Assembly: GCA_031282355.1 (NCBI GenBank)
Contig: JAITDW010000001.1
Location: 124,001 to 188,000 of the forward strand
Direction of reading: 5' to 3'
Length of the DNA: 64,000 bases
Source: Candidatus Endomicrobiellum neotermitis
GTDB lineage: Bacteria; Elusimicrobiota; Endomicrobiia; Endomicrobiales; Endomicrobiaceae
Shown: positions 1 through 9,895 of the stretch, in pieces
Layout: the number at the start of each line of letters is the position of its first letter
Numbering within the stretch: the stretch's first letter is position 1
Notes under the pieces: generated by a model
The model's input: only the letters and a program-made list of their open reading frames with translations
Told to the model about the DNA's origin: nothing
The model's database searches: none
Position numbers and translations under genes: made by a program

Positions 1-88
1 AGAACAAAAAATTAATGTACTTAAAACACAACACTTTTTTTACGATCGTAGGTTACAAAATTTATTCCATGGTGTCAATGATTATCTT

Positions 89-1174
89 TTATACATTGAA
101 ATAAAATTTTATTATGTCACCATCTTTAACTAAATAATCCTTACCTTCATTTTTTAACAGCCCTGCATTTTTTAGTGTTTTCTCACTACCAAGTTTGTAT
201 AGATCATTAAACTTCATAACTTTAGCACATATAAATCCTCTTCTAAAATCAGAATGTATACAACCTGCAGCTTCAGGAGCTAAACATCCTTTCTTTATAG
301 TCCATGCTTTTACTTCATCACTTCCAACTGTAAAAAATGTTTCCAATTCAAGCAGATTATACCCTGACCTTATTAAACAATTTAAACTCTGTTTCTTTAA
401 ATTTAAACTTTTACAGAAGATTTTTTGATCATTTTCTGACATTTTAGAAAGTTCTGCTTCAATTACTGCACATATACAAATTGAATTTATTCCTTCTTTT
501 TTGAATTTTTCTTTTACGATTTTTGTGTAACTATTTTCCATTGATGGTAAGTCATTTTCTGATACGTTACAAACATATAAAACAGGTTTTGCAGTTATTA
601 AAAATAAATCTTCTAACATTATTTTTTCATCATCACGAAGCTCAAAAGTTCTTGCTGGTTCCCCAGCATTTAAATGAGTCATTATTCTTAGCATAAATTC
701 TTTTTTATTAGTATTTTTCTTGCGGTCGTCAGATTTAAATCCTTTTTCAAGTTTTTTTGTTACAGTTCCTATATCCGCTAAAATAAGTTCCGTATTCACA
801 ATTTCTATATCCCTCAAAGGATCAACAATATCCATAACGTGTGCAGTTTTTTCACTTTCAAAACATCTTACCATGTGTATAATAGCAGCACTGTCTCTTA
901 TATGAGCTAAAAATTGATTTCCTAACCCCTCACCATCAGATGCACCCTTTATAAGACCAGCAATATCTACAAACTCTACAATTGCTGGAATTTTTTTTTC
1001 AGGTTTATAAAGTTTTTCAAGAAAATCTAAACGTTCATCTGGGACTGCAATCATTTTTGTATTTGGGGCAATAGTACAAAAAGGATAATTTTCTGCTGCA
1101 ACGCAAGATTTTGTTATAGCATTGAACAACGTAGACTTTCCAACATTTGGCAACCCCACAATTCCAAGTTTCAT
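89..1174 (-). CDS. ychF: Redox-regulated ATPase YchF (Obg-family NTPase)
   Basis: Ribosome-associated P-loop ATPase of the Obg/OLA1 family, cytosolic. The 361 residues are the usual family length. The G1 loop GLPNVGKST is at residues 7-15, and the G3 motif DIAG at 70-73 is followed by the family signature LIKGASDGEGLGNQFL. A coiled-coil insert follows, and a C-terminal TGS domain (about 278-361) contains APEAAGCIHSDF. The ATG is preceded by AAGGAG with good spacing. It is transcribed divergently from rpmE. Assignment rests on motif recognition and is very secure. Confidence 0.97.
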   Translation of the reverse strand: MKLGIVGLPNVGKSTLFNAITKSCVAAENYPFCTIAPNTKMIAVPDERLDFLEKLYKPEKKIPAIVEFVDIAGLIKGASDGEGLGNQFLAHIRDSAAIIHMVRCFESEKTAHVMDIVDPLRDIEIVNTELILADIGTVTKKLEKGFKSDDRKKNTNKKEFMLRIMTHLNAGEPARTFELRDDEKIMLEDLFLITAKPVLYVCNVSENDLPSMENSYTKIVKEKFKKEGINSICICAVIEAELSKMSENDQKIFCKSLNLKKQSLNCLIRSGYNLLELETFFTVGSDEVKAWTIKKGCLAPEAAGCIHSDFRRGFICAKVMKFNDLYKLGSEKTLKNAGLLKNEGKDYLVKDGDIIKFYFNV

Positions 1175-1408
1175 TATTATAACTCCTTAAAGTGGCAACA
1201 TGGCAAGGAAAAACACAACACGAAAAATGCTATATAAAATTAAAGTTGTTGTTAAAGTATTAGGATACAAAAAATTTATATAAAGTAAAAGACATAAAAC
1301 ATCTAGTGCTTAATTATGTTGTTTTTGAATTGATTAATTTTGAAAAATTTTGCACAATACATGTGTTGGTGTCAAAATATCAATTTAGTTTCAGCAAAGG
1401 ATAAAAAA

Positions 1409-1627
1409 ATGAAAGAAAAAATACACCCTGAATATGTTGATAGTACTGTTTTTTGTGCATGTGGTTATAGCTTTAAAACTCGATCTACGAAACCATCAAT
1501 AAAATTAGAAATATGTTCAAATTGTCATCCATTTTTTACAGGTAAGCAGAAGTTTATAGATACTGCTGGAAGAATTGAAAAATTTCAAAGACGGCTTACA
1601 AAAATTGCTAACAAAAACAACAAATAA
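1409..1627 (+). CDS. rpmE: 50S ribosomal protein L31 (zinc-binding type)
   Basis: Large-subunit ribosomal protein L31 of 72 residues. The open frame extends upstream to 1340, but the family start MKEKIHPEY lies at 1409 and has AAAGGA about 8 bases ahead, so the ATG at 1409 is chosen. A C-x-C pair (FCACGYSF) and a C-x2-C pair (CSNCHPFF) form the zinc site, marking the C+ form made under zinc sufficiency. It sits just upstream of prfA, a common bacterial order. Confidence 0.95.
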   Translation: MKEKIHPEYVDSTVFCACGYSFKTRSTKPSIKLEICSNCHPFFTGKQKFIDTAGRIEKFQRRLTKIANKNNK

Positions 1628-1746
1628 AATATTTGAAAGATGATTAAATTTATTTTTTGTTATATAGTGCTGTGTTTTGTTGCACAGATGTTTTATTATT
1701 TTTATTCGAAGAGGTGTTACGTTTTCAATATACAAAACGAAATGTT

Positions 1747-2820
1747 ATGTTTTTAGAAAAATTAAAATTATTGAATATTCAATTTCTAGAAATTGAGCAA
1801 AAACTTAGTTGTTATGACATTGCTTCAAACAACAAAGAATATAAAGAGTTTGCAAGAAAATATTTTCATCTTCGTCCATTTGCTGAAAAATATATGCAAT
1901 ATTTGAAGCTTTTAAATGATATAGAAGATATTGAAGAATTAAAAAAATCAAAAGATATTGGAATAAAAGAAATGGCTCTCCTAGAGCATAAAGAACTCGT
2001 GAAAAAAAAAAGAGAGATAGAATTAAAAATAAAAGATTTGCTTGTACCATCTGATTCAAACAAAAATAGGGATGTTATTATAGAAATACGTGCGGGTGTT
2101 GGCGGTGATGAAGCTGCTTTATTCGTTGGTGACTTATATAAGATGTACGTAAAATTCGCAGAAAGAAACAAATGGAATTATGAAATTTTAGGTTCAAATC
2201 CTACAGGTATTGGTGGATATAAAGAGATTATACTTGAGGTAAAAGGTAATGATATATGGCGTTATTTTAAATTTGAAAGAGGCATTCACAGAGTTCAAAG
2301 AGTTCCTAAAACTGAAGCCGACGGAAGGGTTCATACATCTACAGTAAGCGTAGCGGTTCTTTTTGAAGCTAAAGAGATCGATATCGAAATAAAAGCAGAA
2401 GATTTAAAAATTGATACTTACAGAGCATCTGGTGCAGGTGGACAACATGTTAATAAAACTGATTCAGCAATAAGAATTACACATTTACCTACTGGTAATA
2501 TTATTGTATGTCAGGATGAAAGAAGTCAACTAAAAAATAAAGAAAAAGCACTTAAAATATTAAGAGCGAGGCTCTATGAACTAAAAATTATAGAACAAGA
2601 AAAACAACTTTCAATTGAGAGAAAAAAGCAAGTTGGTTCAGGTGATAGATCAGAAAAAATAAGAACATATAATTTTCAGCAGAACAGAATCACAGATCAT
2701 AGAATATCATATAGTACTCGTAATATTACTGATATTATGAATGGTAATTTGTTAGGGCTTATAAACGAACTAATCGAGGCTGATATTAGGCAAAATATGA
2801 GCACGGAAAAAAATGTTTAG
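1747..2820 (+). CDS. prfA: Peptide chain release factor 1
   Basis: Class I release factor that recognises UAA and UAG. Counting from the ATG at 1747 it has 357 residues. The peptidyl-transfer GGQ loop is at 231-233 (SGAGGQHVNKTDS). The codon-reading P-x-T motif is PKT at 187-189, which separates RF1 from RF2 (SPF). The frame stays open upstream to 1657, but those residues are not like the family. No clear Shine-Dalgarno precedes 1747, and an in-frame GTG at 1714 is an alternative start. Its end overlaps prmC by 8 bases, so translation is probably coupled to the enzyme that methylates it. Confidence 0.95.
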   Translation: MFLEKLKLLNIQFLEIEQKLSCYDIASNNKEYKEFARKYFHLRPFAEKYMQYLKLLNDIEDIEELKKSKDIGIKEMALLEHKELVKKKREIELKIKDLLVPSDSNKNRDVIIEIRAGVGGDEAALFVGDLYKMYVKFAERNKWNYEILGSNPTGIGGYKEIILEVKGNDIWRYFKFERGIHRVQRVPKTEADGRVHTSTVSVAVLFEAKEIDIEIKAEDLKIDTYRASGAGGQHVNKTDSAIRITHLPTGNIIVCQDERSQLKNKEKALKILRARLYELKIIEQEKQLSIERKKQVGSGDRSEKIRTYNFQQNRITDHRISYSTRNITDIMNGNLLGLINELIEADIRQNMSTEKNV

Positions 2821-3667
2821 AAATGCTAATAATGTATATGATTTATTAAAAACAGCTGAATTTTTTTTGAAATCTAAGGGGCTTCATGAGCCTAGATGTG
2901 ATGCTGAGATTATTTTGAGCTCTATTTTACAAATAAAACGTACTAAACTGTTTTTTTTTGAAAATTATGAACTGATACGTAAGCAAATATCACGGTATGA
3001 AGAACATATTTTAAGACGTGCCAATAGAGAACCTACAGCATATATAACTGGATGTGTTGAATTCATGGGATTAAAGTTTAAAGTAAATAAAGATGTTTTA
3101 ATACCGAGATTTGAAACTGAAATAGTTGTTGAAAATGTGATAGATATTGCATTAAAGAAAAATAAAAGATCAGCATTGGATTTATGCACCGGGTCAGGTT
3201 GCATAGCTATTAGTCTATCAAAATTTGGAAGCTTAAAAAATATCACTGCGTCTGACATAAGTAAAAAATCACTAAATGTAGCTAAAGAAAATGCCAAAAA
3301 CAATGATGTTGTTAATGTAAATTTTATAGAAAGCAATATTTTCAATAAAATAAATAATAAATTTTTTGATGTAATCGTTGCTAATCCTCCATACGTTTCA
3401 TATGAAGAGTATAAAAATTTGGAACCAGAACTCAAATATGAACCTGAACTTGCTCTAAAAGCTAAAAATGATGGATTATTTTTTTATAATGAAATAGCAA
3501 CTAAAGCAAAGAAATATCTAAAAAACTGTGGATATGTTGTAGTAGAGTTAAACGCGAACAAATATAGTTTAATAAAACAAATATTCTTACAAAACTGTTA
3601 CAAAAATATTGAAATAATTAATGATTATGCGAGACTACCAAGAGTACTAAAGGCACAAAATGGATAA
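2813..3667 (+). CDS. prmC: Release factor glutamine methyltransferase
   Basis: SAM-dependent N5-glutamine methyltransferase (HemK family) that methylates the GGQ glutamine of release factors. In its 284 residues the SAM-binding loop LDLCTGSGCIAIS lies near 123-134 and the substrate-glutamine motif NPPY at 191-194. The N-terminal helical release-factor-binding domain is present. The start overlaps the end of prfA and the end overlaps murA by 8 bases, so prfA, prmC and murA form a tight translationally coupled unit. Confidence 0.95.
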   Translation: MFRNANNVYDLLKTAEFFLKSKGLHEPRCDAEIILSSILQIKRTKLFFFENYELIRKQISRYEEHILRRANREPTAYITGCVEFMGLKFKVNKDVLIPRFETEIVVENVIDIALKKNKRSALDLCTGSGCIAISLSKFGSLKNITASDISKKSLNVAKENAKNNDVVNVNFIESNIFNKINNKFFDVIVANPPYVSYEEYKNLEPELKYEPELALKAKNDGLFFYNEIATKAKKYLKNCGYVVVELNANKYSLIKQIFLQNCYKNIEIINDYARLPRVLKAQNG

Positions 3668-4940
3668 AATCATAATATATGGTGGAAACAGACTAAAGGG
3701 TGAAGTCACTGTGTCTGGTTCAAAAAATTCTGCTTTACCTATATTGTTTTCAACTTTACTCACTGATGATAGTATGACAATAACAAATATTCCGTCTCTT
3801 ACAGATATAAATACAGCCATATCATTTTTAAATTTTATAGGAAAAAAAATAACAAAAAAAGGAAATACGGTAACAGTACACAGTTCATATAGATGTAAGC
3901 GCTACAAGCATATAGCTCCATACGAATTAGTGAGGAAGATGCGAGCAAGTATTTTAGTAATGGGTCCATTACTTGCAAGATTAAAAAAAGTTGATATGTC
4001 AATGCCTGGTGGATGTGCTATAGGAGCAAGACCTATAGATATTCATTTAGACGCATTCAAAAAATTGGGAGCTGAAATTTTAGTAAAAAATGGTTATATA
4101 AAGACTTTTGTGAGAAATGATCTCAGAGGTACAGCTATAAATCTTAATTTTCCAAGCGTTGGTGCAACAGAGAATATATTACTAGCTGCTGTTTTAGCAA
4201 AAGGAGAAACTATAATTAATAATGCTGCACGTGAGCCTGAAATTGAGGATTTAGCTAATGTTTTAAATAAAATGGGTGCAAATATTAGTGGTGCTGGAAC
4301 AAATAAAATCATAGTTAATGGTATGAAAAAGCTTAGTGGTTTTACATGTCACGAAGTGATTCCAGACAGAATAGAAGCTGCTACATACATAATAGCAGCT
4401 GCAATCACAAAAGGAGAAATTATTCTTAAAAAAGTTATACCACAGCACTTAGATTTTGTTACAAATAAACTAAAAAAATGCGGGTTATTTATTAAAGAAA
4501 CTGAAGATACAATTTTAGCAAAATGGACAAAAAACTTAAGGCCTCAAAATGTAAAAACAGGCGTATATCCGATGTTTCCTACAGATTTACAAGCTCAATG
4601 GATGGTATTAATGTGTCTTTTAAATGGGTATACATCATATATAGAGGAAAATATTTTTGAAAACAGATTTCTACATGTTGCTGAACTTCAAAGATTCGGA
4701 GCTAATATAACAATAAATGGTAAAACAGTAAACATAAAAGGTGTAGAAAAGTTTTCTGGTGCTCCAGCTATGGTATCAGATTTAAGAGCTGGTGCTGCTA
4801 TTATTTTAGCTGGACTTGCTGCAAGTGGAAAAACAACTGTTTCAAGAATTTATCATTTGGACAGAGGATATGATACTTTTGAAAAAAAATTAAAAAAATT
4901 AGGAGCAAATATAAAAAGAGTTCACTATGATGATACATAA
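3660..4940 (+). CDS. murA: UDP-N-acetylglucosamine 1-carboxyvinyltransferase
   Basis: First committed enzyme of peptidoglycan synthesis, adding enolpyruvate from PEP to UDP-GlcNAc in the cytosol. Its 426 residues are the family length. The KNSALPIL substrate loop starts at Lys22. The catalytic cysteine is present (PGGCAIG, Cys119), so the enzyme should be of the fosfomycin-sensitive type rather than the Asp variant; that is inference from the family. The C-terminal signature YDTFEKKLKKLGA is intact. The gene ends about 30 bases before the convergent lptG. Confidence 0.96.
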   Translation: MDKIIIYGGNRLKGEVTVSGSKNSALPILFSTLLTDDSMTITNIPSLTDINTAISFLNFIGKKITKKGNTVTVHSSYRCKRYKHIAPYELVRKMRASILVMGPLLARLKKVDMSMPGGCAIGARPIDIHLDAFKKLGAEILVKNGYIKTFVRNDLRGTAINLNFPSVGATENILLAAVLAKGETIINNAAREPEIEDLANVLNKMGANISGAGTNKIIVNGMKKLSGFTCHEVIPDRIEAATYIIAAAITKGEIILKKVIPQHLDFVTNKLKKCGLFIKETEDTILAKWTKNLRPQNVKTGVYPMFPTDLQAQWMVLMCLLNGYTSYIEENIFENRFLHVAELQRFGANITINGKTVNIKGVEKFSGAPAMVSDLRAGAAIILAGLAASGKTTVSRIYHLDRGYDTFEKKLKKLGANIKRVHYDDT

Positions 4941-4971
4941 CCAGTAGAAAAATATAACGTGCATAATAATA

Positions 4972-6060
4972 TTACTTATTCATTTTTATGATAAGATAAA
5001 TTCCTATTGTAGTAAATATAAAATTAGGAGTCCAAGCAGCCATAAATGGTGATAATATGAAATTATCACCAAGAGATCTTGTAATTGCTTGCATTCCCCA
5101 GTAAATAAATATAACAAATATAGCTAAAGTAAAACCTAACACCCTATTTAGTTTCCCCATGGATTCAAGAACAAATGGAATCCCAATTATCATAACAACA
5201 ATGTGTGCAAAAATAGCAGCATATCTGATGTTGAAAGCAATAAGTGCATATTGCTTTTTAATTCCTATTTGGCCAAAAAGTTTTATCTTGTTTATATATT
5301 TTCTAAATGCACAAGTATTCATAATATTATATTTGACATTTTGTATTGTCATATCATTGGCACTTACACGTAACCCTGAATCATAAGCTTTAAAATAAAA
5401 TTCTTTCCAAAAATTATTATCAAAGCATCTTAAAACTCCTTTTTTTAAAATCCATTTACCATCATTAAATACACCAATTTTTGCCAAAACAAGATATTCT
5501 ATTTTAAATTCATTATTGTATTTTTCAATTACGACATCTTTCATCATTTTTTTATCAACATTTAAATATCCTATTGTGAATCTTTTGTTGTCAGACATAG
5601 AAATTACTAAATCAAAAAATTCAGTTTTTGGACTTGTTTCCTCTTTTTGTATCAATTTTTTAAATATTGTTTCGTATGTACTTGTTTTTGGAATAATAAA
5701 TTCTCTCATTGCAAGATCACTAAGTCCTATTACAAAACTTAACATTGTTAGTAAAAATATGATTTGCCATATATTTATTCCAGCAGACTTCATTGCGATT
5801 ATTTCATTTCTTTTTGATAAATTTCCCAGAGAAAATAATAAAGCTAGAAGAGTTGATATTGGAAGAGCCTGTACGAGCCACCATGGCATATTTGAAAACA
5901 CATGAATAATCATTAAAGAAAATGGAGTTTTATATCTCATATAAAAATTCATTTTTTCAAGTAAATTTGTTATTACACCTATAAGTGCAAGCGTAGTTGT
6001 TGTGAATAAAAAAGTTTTTATAAAATTCTTAATTATATATTTGTGTATAATTTTCATCAT
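4972..6060 (-). CDS. lptG: LPS export permease LptG (YjgP/YjgQ family)
   Basis: Inner-membrane permease subunit of the LptB2FG exporter that extracts lipopolysaccharide for transport to the outer membrane. The 362 residues show the family pattern: two N-terminal membrane segments, the cytoplasmic coupling motif NEIIAMKSAGIN near 85, a third helix, a periplasmic beta-jellyroll region, then three C-terminal helices. It overlaps the stop of the upstream lptF by one base. LptF and LptG are paralogues; the second in order is called LptG by convention. LptB is not in the window. Confidence 0.85.
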   Translation of the reverse strand: MMKIIHKYIIKNFIKTFLFTTTTLALIGVITNLLEKMNFYMRYKTPFSLMIIHVFSNMPWWLVQALPISTLLALLFSLGNLSKRNEIIAMKSAGINIWQIIFLLTMLSFVIGLSDLAMREFIIPKTSTYETIFKKLIQKEETSPKTEFFDLVISMSDNKRFTIGYLNVDKKMMKDVVIEKYNNEFKIEYLVLAKIGVFNDGKWILKKGVLRCFDNNFWKEFYFKAYDSGLRVSANDMTIQNVKYNIMNTCAFRKYINKIKLFGQIGIKKQYALIAFNIRYAAIFAHIVVMIIGIPFVLESMGKLNRVLGFTLAIFVIFIYWGMQAITRSLGDNFILSPFMAAWTPNFIFTTIGIYLIIKMNK

Positions 6061-7208
6061 TATTCACACATTTTTATAAACAAATAAATTCCTATAGTTG
6101 TGATAATAAAATTCGGGACCCACATCGTAACTCCTATAGAAATATATTTTTTATCACTTAACATCAATATAAGCATAAGGAGTATATAGTATAGTAATAT
6201 AATGCCTAAGCTTATTCCAAAACTTATCGCTTTTCCATTTTTACCTGACATTATCCCAATTGGCAAAGCAATAACTACAAAAGAAATAGGAGCAATAGCA
6301 AAGATCCACCTAAACCAAAATTCTTTTCTATATTCTATTGAGGAAATACCTTGTTTTTCACATTTTTTTATAACTTTTAATATAGTTGGAGAAGACATTT
6401 CACGTATAGTTAAAGAAATTTTCTTATTATTTCTGCAAATATGTTCAATCGGCATAAAAAAACAATAAGATTTAAAAGTCATGTGAATCATGTTATTAAT
6501 ATCTGTAGAAGATATTTTCTGCAAACATCCGTTATAAAGAATAAATCGCAATCCATTTTGATAAATTTTTACCCTTGCAGATGCTGCTGATATACGCCAT
6601 TTAGAATCATTATTATGCAACAAAATATTATTATCATTTTTTACATCATATGTATCATCATTACTATTATTCATTTTGTATATACTCACTTCTGAAAGAG
6701 TGTTATTTTTATTATTTACATTGTTTGCATATAAACGATAATTACCAATTTCCATTAATGTTTTCTCATTAAATTTTACAAATGGCCTTTGTATTAAAAT
6801 TTTTTCATATAATTTTTTGAAATTAGAATTGAGTGAAGGTGACACAAAATGATTAAAGAATACAAGAAAAAAAGATATTCCGCATACAGTAATTATTATT
6901 GGTATTGACATACTTCTACAACTTAATCCCAAAGATTTCATTGCTGTAATTTCATTATCCTCTGAAAATCTTCCATAAGAAAGTAAAATTCCGAAAAGAA
7001 CAGCCATGGGTACTGCAATAGTTAAAATATTTGGTAAAATAAAAATAAACAATTTTAACACAAATATAAAAGGTACTCGCTTCGAGAGTAAAAGATCTGC
7101 AAAATCAAATATACGATCCAAAAGAAGTAGTACAGAAAATACAGATACTCCAAAAACAAGAGAGCTAAAAAACTCTTTAATAACATACAAATGTAATTTC
7201 TTTATCAT
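6060..7208 (-). CDS. lptF: LPS export permease LptF (YjgP/YjgQ family)
   Basis: Partner permease of LptG, 382 residues with six predicted membrane helices flanking a periplasmic domain. The coupling motif NEITAMKSLGLS matches that in the neighbour. The periplasmic part (about 150-270) is rich in Asn and Lys, as expected from base composition. The gene lies about 100 bases downstream of lysC and is translationally coupled to lptG. Presence of both permeases shows an outer membrane with exported LPS or lipooligosaccharide. Confidence 0.85.
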   Translation of the reverse strand: MIKKLHLYVIKEFFSSLVFGVSVFSVLLLLDRIFDFADLLLSKRVPFIFVLKLFIFILPNILTIAVPMAVLFGILLSYGRFSEDNEITAMKSLGLSCRSMSIPIIITVCGISFFLVFFNHFVSPSLNSNFKKLYEKILIQRPFVKFNEKTLMEIGNYRLYANNVNNKNNTLSEVSIYKMNNSNDDTYDVKNDNNILLHNNDSKWRISAASARVKIYQNGLRFILYNGCLQKISSTDINNMIHMTFKSYCFFMPIEHICRNNKKISLTIREMSSPTILKVIKKCEKQGISSIEYRKEFWFRWIFAIAPISFVVIALPIGIMSGKNGKAISFGISLGIILLYYILLMLILMLSDKKYISIGVTMWVPNFIITTIGIYLFIKMCE

Positions 7209-7308
7209 TTTTGAATTCTAATAATCACTTATATATAACGTACATATATATAGGTATATATAAATTTCTTATAAAAACACTTTGTTTTTGAAAATATTTT
7301 CGATATAT

Positions 7309-8541
7309 TTATCGATTGTCCACAGAAAAACCAAAACCCTTATGCAATGCTTTAACAGCTTTTAACATATCAAGTCTATTTATAATACAAGATATCTTGA
7401 TTTCACTCGTTGAAATTATTTCAATATTTATACCCTCATTATTGAGTATTTCGAACATTTTAGCAGCAATACTAGGATTGCTTTTCATTCCTATACCTAT
7501 AATAGAAACTTTAGCAACACAGTCATCATAAACAATAGATGCACTTTTAAATTCGTGAGATATCTTATTAAGTTCTAAATCTGTTTTTTCAGTATCTTGT
7601 TTATCAACAGTAAACGAAATATTATTTTTTTTATTTACAATTACAGATTGAATAATATCTACGTTTACATTAATGTTTGCTAATCTGCTAAAAATTTTTG
7701 CAGCAAGTCCTGGAGTGTCAGGTAAATCTACTATTGTAAATTTTACATTATCTTTGCTAAAAGTTACACCTGAGACTAATGGCGTTTCCATGTTGCTTCT
7801 CCTAATTTTTTCTTTACTTGTAATTACTGTTCCTTTGCTTTCATTAAAAGTATTTTTCGAATGTACTTCAATATTAAATTTTTTTGCTATTTCTACACTT
7901 CTCGTCTGTAAAATTTGGGCACCAGACCCAGCCATTTCTAACATTTCATCGTAAGACACATAAGCTATTTTTTTTGCATCAGTTACAACTCTTGGATCTG
8001 CTGTATAAACACCGTCAACATCAGAATATATTTCACATAAATCGGCATTTAACGTAGCAGCTAAAACAACAGCAGTTAGATCTGATCCTCCTCTACCTAA
8101 AGTTGTTATGTCTCTCTTGGAATTGAAAGCTTGAAAACCAGCTATTACAACAATTTTATCATCTAAAATTTGCTTTTTAATTTTTCGAGAGTCAATACTT
8201 TTAACTCGTGCTTGCGTATAAGTCATATCAGCAAAAATACCAGCTTGTGGACCCGTCATAGAAATCACTTTTTCACCCATAGCATCTATCGCTATTGAAA
8301 GAAGAGCAATTGAAACCATTTCACCTGTAGCAAGTAATACATCCATCTCTCTTAGTTGAGGTCTAGAAGTAATTTTAGTTACCATTGTAAGTAAATCATC
8401 AGTTGTATTTCCTGGAGCAGAAACAACAACTACAATTTTATTACCCTCCTTTTTTTTTGCAATGATTTTCTTGGCAACAAACTTTATCTTATCAGTATCT
8501 GCAACAGACGATCCTCCAAATTTCATTACAATCAAAGACAT
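7309..8541 (-). CDS. lysC: Aspartate kinase
   Basis: Phosphorylates aspartate, opening the lysine, threonine, methionine and diaminopimelate branch. The 410-residue monofunctional form starts MSLIVMKFGGSSV with the kinase signature KFGGSS at 7-12, and contains TLGRGGSDLTAV. Two ACT domains follow (one around LPDTPGLAAKIFSRL, one at the C-terminus), implying feedback control by amino acids. The ATG has a strong GGAGG box. No lysine riboswitch is evident upstream. Diaminopimelate for the cell wall is a likely essential product. Confidence 0.95.
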   Translation of the reverse strand: MSLIVMKFGGSSVADTDKIKFVAKKIIAKKKEGNKIVVVVSAPGNTTDDLLTMVTKITSRPQLREMDVLLATGEMVSIALLSIAIDAMGEKVISMTGPQAGIFADMTYTQARVKSIDSRKIKKQILDDKIVVIAGFQAFNSKRDITTLGRGGSDLTAVVLAATLNADLCEIYSDVDGVYTADPRVVTDAKKIAYVSYDEMLEMAGSGAQILQTRSVEIAKKFNIEVHSKNTFNESKGTVITSKEKIRRSNMETPLVSGVTFSKDNVKFTIVDLPDTPGLAAKIFSRLANINVNVDIIQSVIVNKKNNISFTVDKQDTEKTDLELNKISHEFKSASIVYDDCVAKVSIIGIGMKSNPSIAAKMFEILNNEGINIEIISTSEIKISCIINRLDMLKAVKALHKGFGFSVDNR

Positions 8542-8773
8542 TTTTTATCCTCCATAATCATTATTACAAATTTTAACTTACTTTTTTTATTTGTATTTTT
8601 TATCATTTCTATTCTGATTTAATCTTTTTTATTTTCAGAATTTATTCATGAATAGTATTTGCAATATTTATGATATAAAGAAATAAAAAGTAGCCACATG
8701 ATATTATCACATCCAAGTTTCAGTAAATTTTTCTTTACAACTTTTAACACACTACTTGTACTTGTTATCTTAA

Positions 8774-8821
8774 TATTTTCTCAATTATTTTTGATATACT
8801 TAATATAACCTTGAGAAAATA
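8774..8821. repeat. 11-bp inverted repeat with 26-base loop
   Basis: TATTTTCTCAA at 8774-8784 is exactly complementary to TTGAGAAAATA at 8811-8821. The loop is AT-rich. It is not followed by a T run, so it is not a typical terminator. It overlaps the stop codon of the 36-codon hydrophobic frame. Confidence 0.5.
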
Positions 8822-8974
8822 CACAACAAATACCTTGTTAAAAAACGAAAAACAATTATACCTATTTTATTCTTATTTTACGAGTAATATCAGATTATTT
8901 CAATGCCACTAAAAAATTTCTAAAAAAAAGAAGCTTATTTTGTTTTATTTTATTGTTATAATGTCAAGAAAGGA

Positions 8975-9004
8975 TTGACAATATTTAAAATACTTTTGTA
9001 TACT
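8975..9004 (+). promoter_or_regulatory. Sigma-70 promoter of the thi operon
   Basis: TTGACA (8975-8980) and TATACT (8999-9004) are separated by 18 bases, which predicts transcription from about 9011 and a leader of about 60 bases before thiG. The leader has a small GTTGAA/TTCAAC stem-loop. A second extended -10 (TGTTATAAT, 8954-8962) lies just upstream. The leader is too short for a TPP riboswitch and has none of its conserved segments. Confidence 0.65.
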
Positions 9005-9073
9005 GACGATGTTCTGTTGAATGTTATAGTTCAACTGTTATTCTGTTAGCTCACAATATATTAAGAGTTCACA

Positions 9074-9850
9074 ATGAATAAAGACGCTTTATGCATTGCG
9101 GGGTTAAAGCTTAGAAGTCGTATTTTCATAGGAAGCGGGAAATTTTCCAGTAATGAAATAATACCTATGATAGTAAAATATTCACAGGCTCAAGTCGTAA
9201 CTGTTGCTGTCAGAAGATTTGATCCAAGCAACCCCAAAGAAAATATTTTGGAGTATATACCTAACGGTGTATACATAATGCCGAACACTTCAGGAGCTAG
9301 GACTGTTGATGAAGCAGTACGCATAGCGCGCATTGCAAGAGTCGCAGCTAAAACCAATCTAATAAAAATAGAAATAGTAAATGACAATAAATATCTCTTA
9401 CCTGATAATTATCAAACAGCGAGAGCATGCGAAATACTTACGAAAGAAGGTTTTATGGTTTTCGCGTATATGAACGCAGATTTATATTCCGCAAGAGATT
9501 TACAAAATGCTGGAGCGAAAGCAATTATGCCTCTAGGAGCTCCTATAGGTACAAATAGAGGTATAAAAACAAAAGAAATGGTAAAAATTTTAATTGAAGA
9601 GATTAAAACTCCTATAATAATTGATGCCGGACTTGGAAAACCGTCAGATGCTTGTAAATGTATGGAAATGGGTTGTAGCGCTGTTATGGTAAATACATCA
9701 ATCTCTTCAAGTGCCGATCCGATTTTAATGGCTGAAGCTTTTAAAGATGCAGTAAGTGCTGGTAGAAAAGCATTTCTAGCAAAATTTGGGACAAACTCAG
9801 ATAAGGCAAAAGCATCTTCGCCATTAACAGGATTTTTACATACAGTATAA
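9074..9850 (+). CDS. thiG: Thiazole synthase ThiG
   Basis: TIM-barrel enzyme that builds the thiamine thiazole ring from deoxyxylulose 5-phosphate, dehydroglycine and ThiS-thiocarboxylate. In 258 residues the Schiff-base lysine is Lys98 (LIKIEIVND). [11 protein letters not shown] and the phosphate-binding MVNTSIS segment are also present. It is the first gene of a five-gene thi operon that holds the complete thiazole module except for the sulfur donor. ThiC and ThiD, which make the pyrimidine half, are not in the window. Confidence 0.95.
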   Translation: MNKDALCIAGLKLRSRIFIGSGKFSSNEIIPMIVKYSQAQVVTVAVRRFDPSNPKENILEYIPNGVYIMPNTSGARTVDEAVRIARIARVAAKTNLIKIEIVNDNKYLLPDNYQTARACEILTKEGFMVFAYMNADLYSARDLQNAGAKAIMPLGAPIGTNRGIKTKEMVKILIEEIKTPIIIDAGLGKPSDACKCMEMGCSAVMVNTSISSSADPILMAEAFKDAVSAGRKAFLAKFGTNSDKAKASSPLTGFLHTV

Positions 9851-9895
9851 GTGAATAAGTATTAATACAATAAAATACAAACTGGAGATTGTTTT

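Larger units (their letters stand above)
8542..9073. other. 532-base intergenic region with divergent promoters
   Basis: This gap separates divergent lysC and thiG. The thiG promoter is at its right end. An 11-bp inverted repeat is centred near 8797. A short open frame of 36 codons (8698-8808, +) encodes a very hydrophobic peptide but has no ribosome binding site. No recognisable protein gene, riboswitch or tRNA is seen. It may hold the remains of a lost gene. Confidence 0.5.

Noticed and set aside
41..50. TACGATCGTA palindrome at the left edge
   Set aside because: Ten bases of self-complementarity without spacer or context are too little to call a site.
7290..7301. GAAAATATTTTC palindrome between lptF and lysC
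   Set aside because: Short A/T palindromes are expected by chance in such AT-rich DNA.
8542..8700. Lysine riboswitch ahead of lysC
   Set aside because: The AT-rich leader has no multi-helix core or conserved purine-rich motifs.
9011..9073. TPP riboswitch ahead of thiG
   Set aside because: The leader is too short and lacks the conserved THI-box sequences; only a small hairpin is seen.
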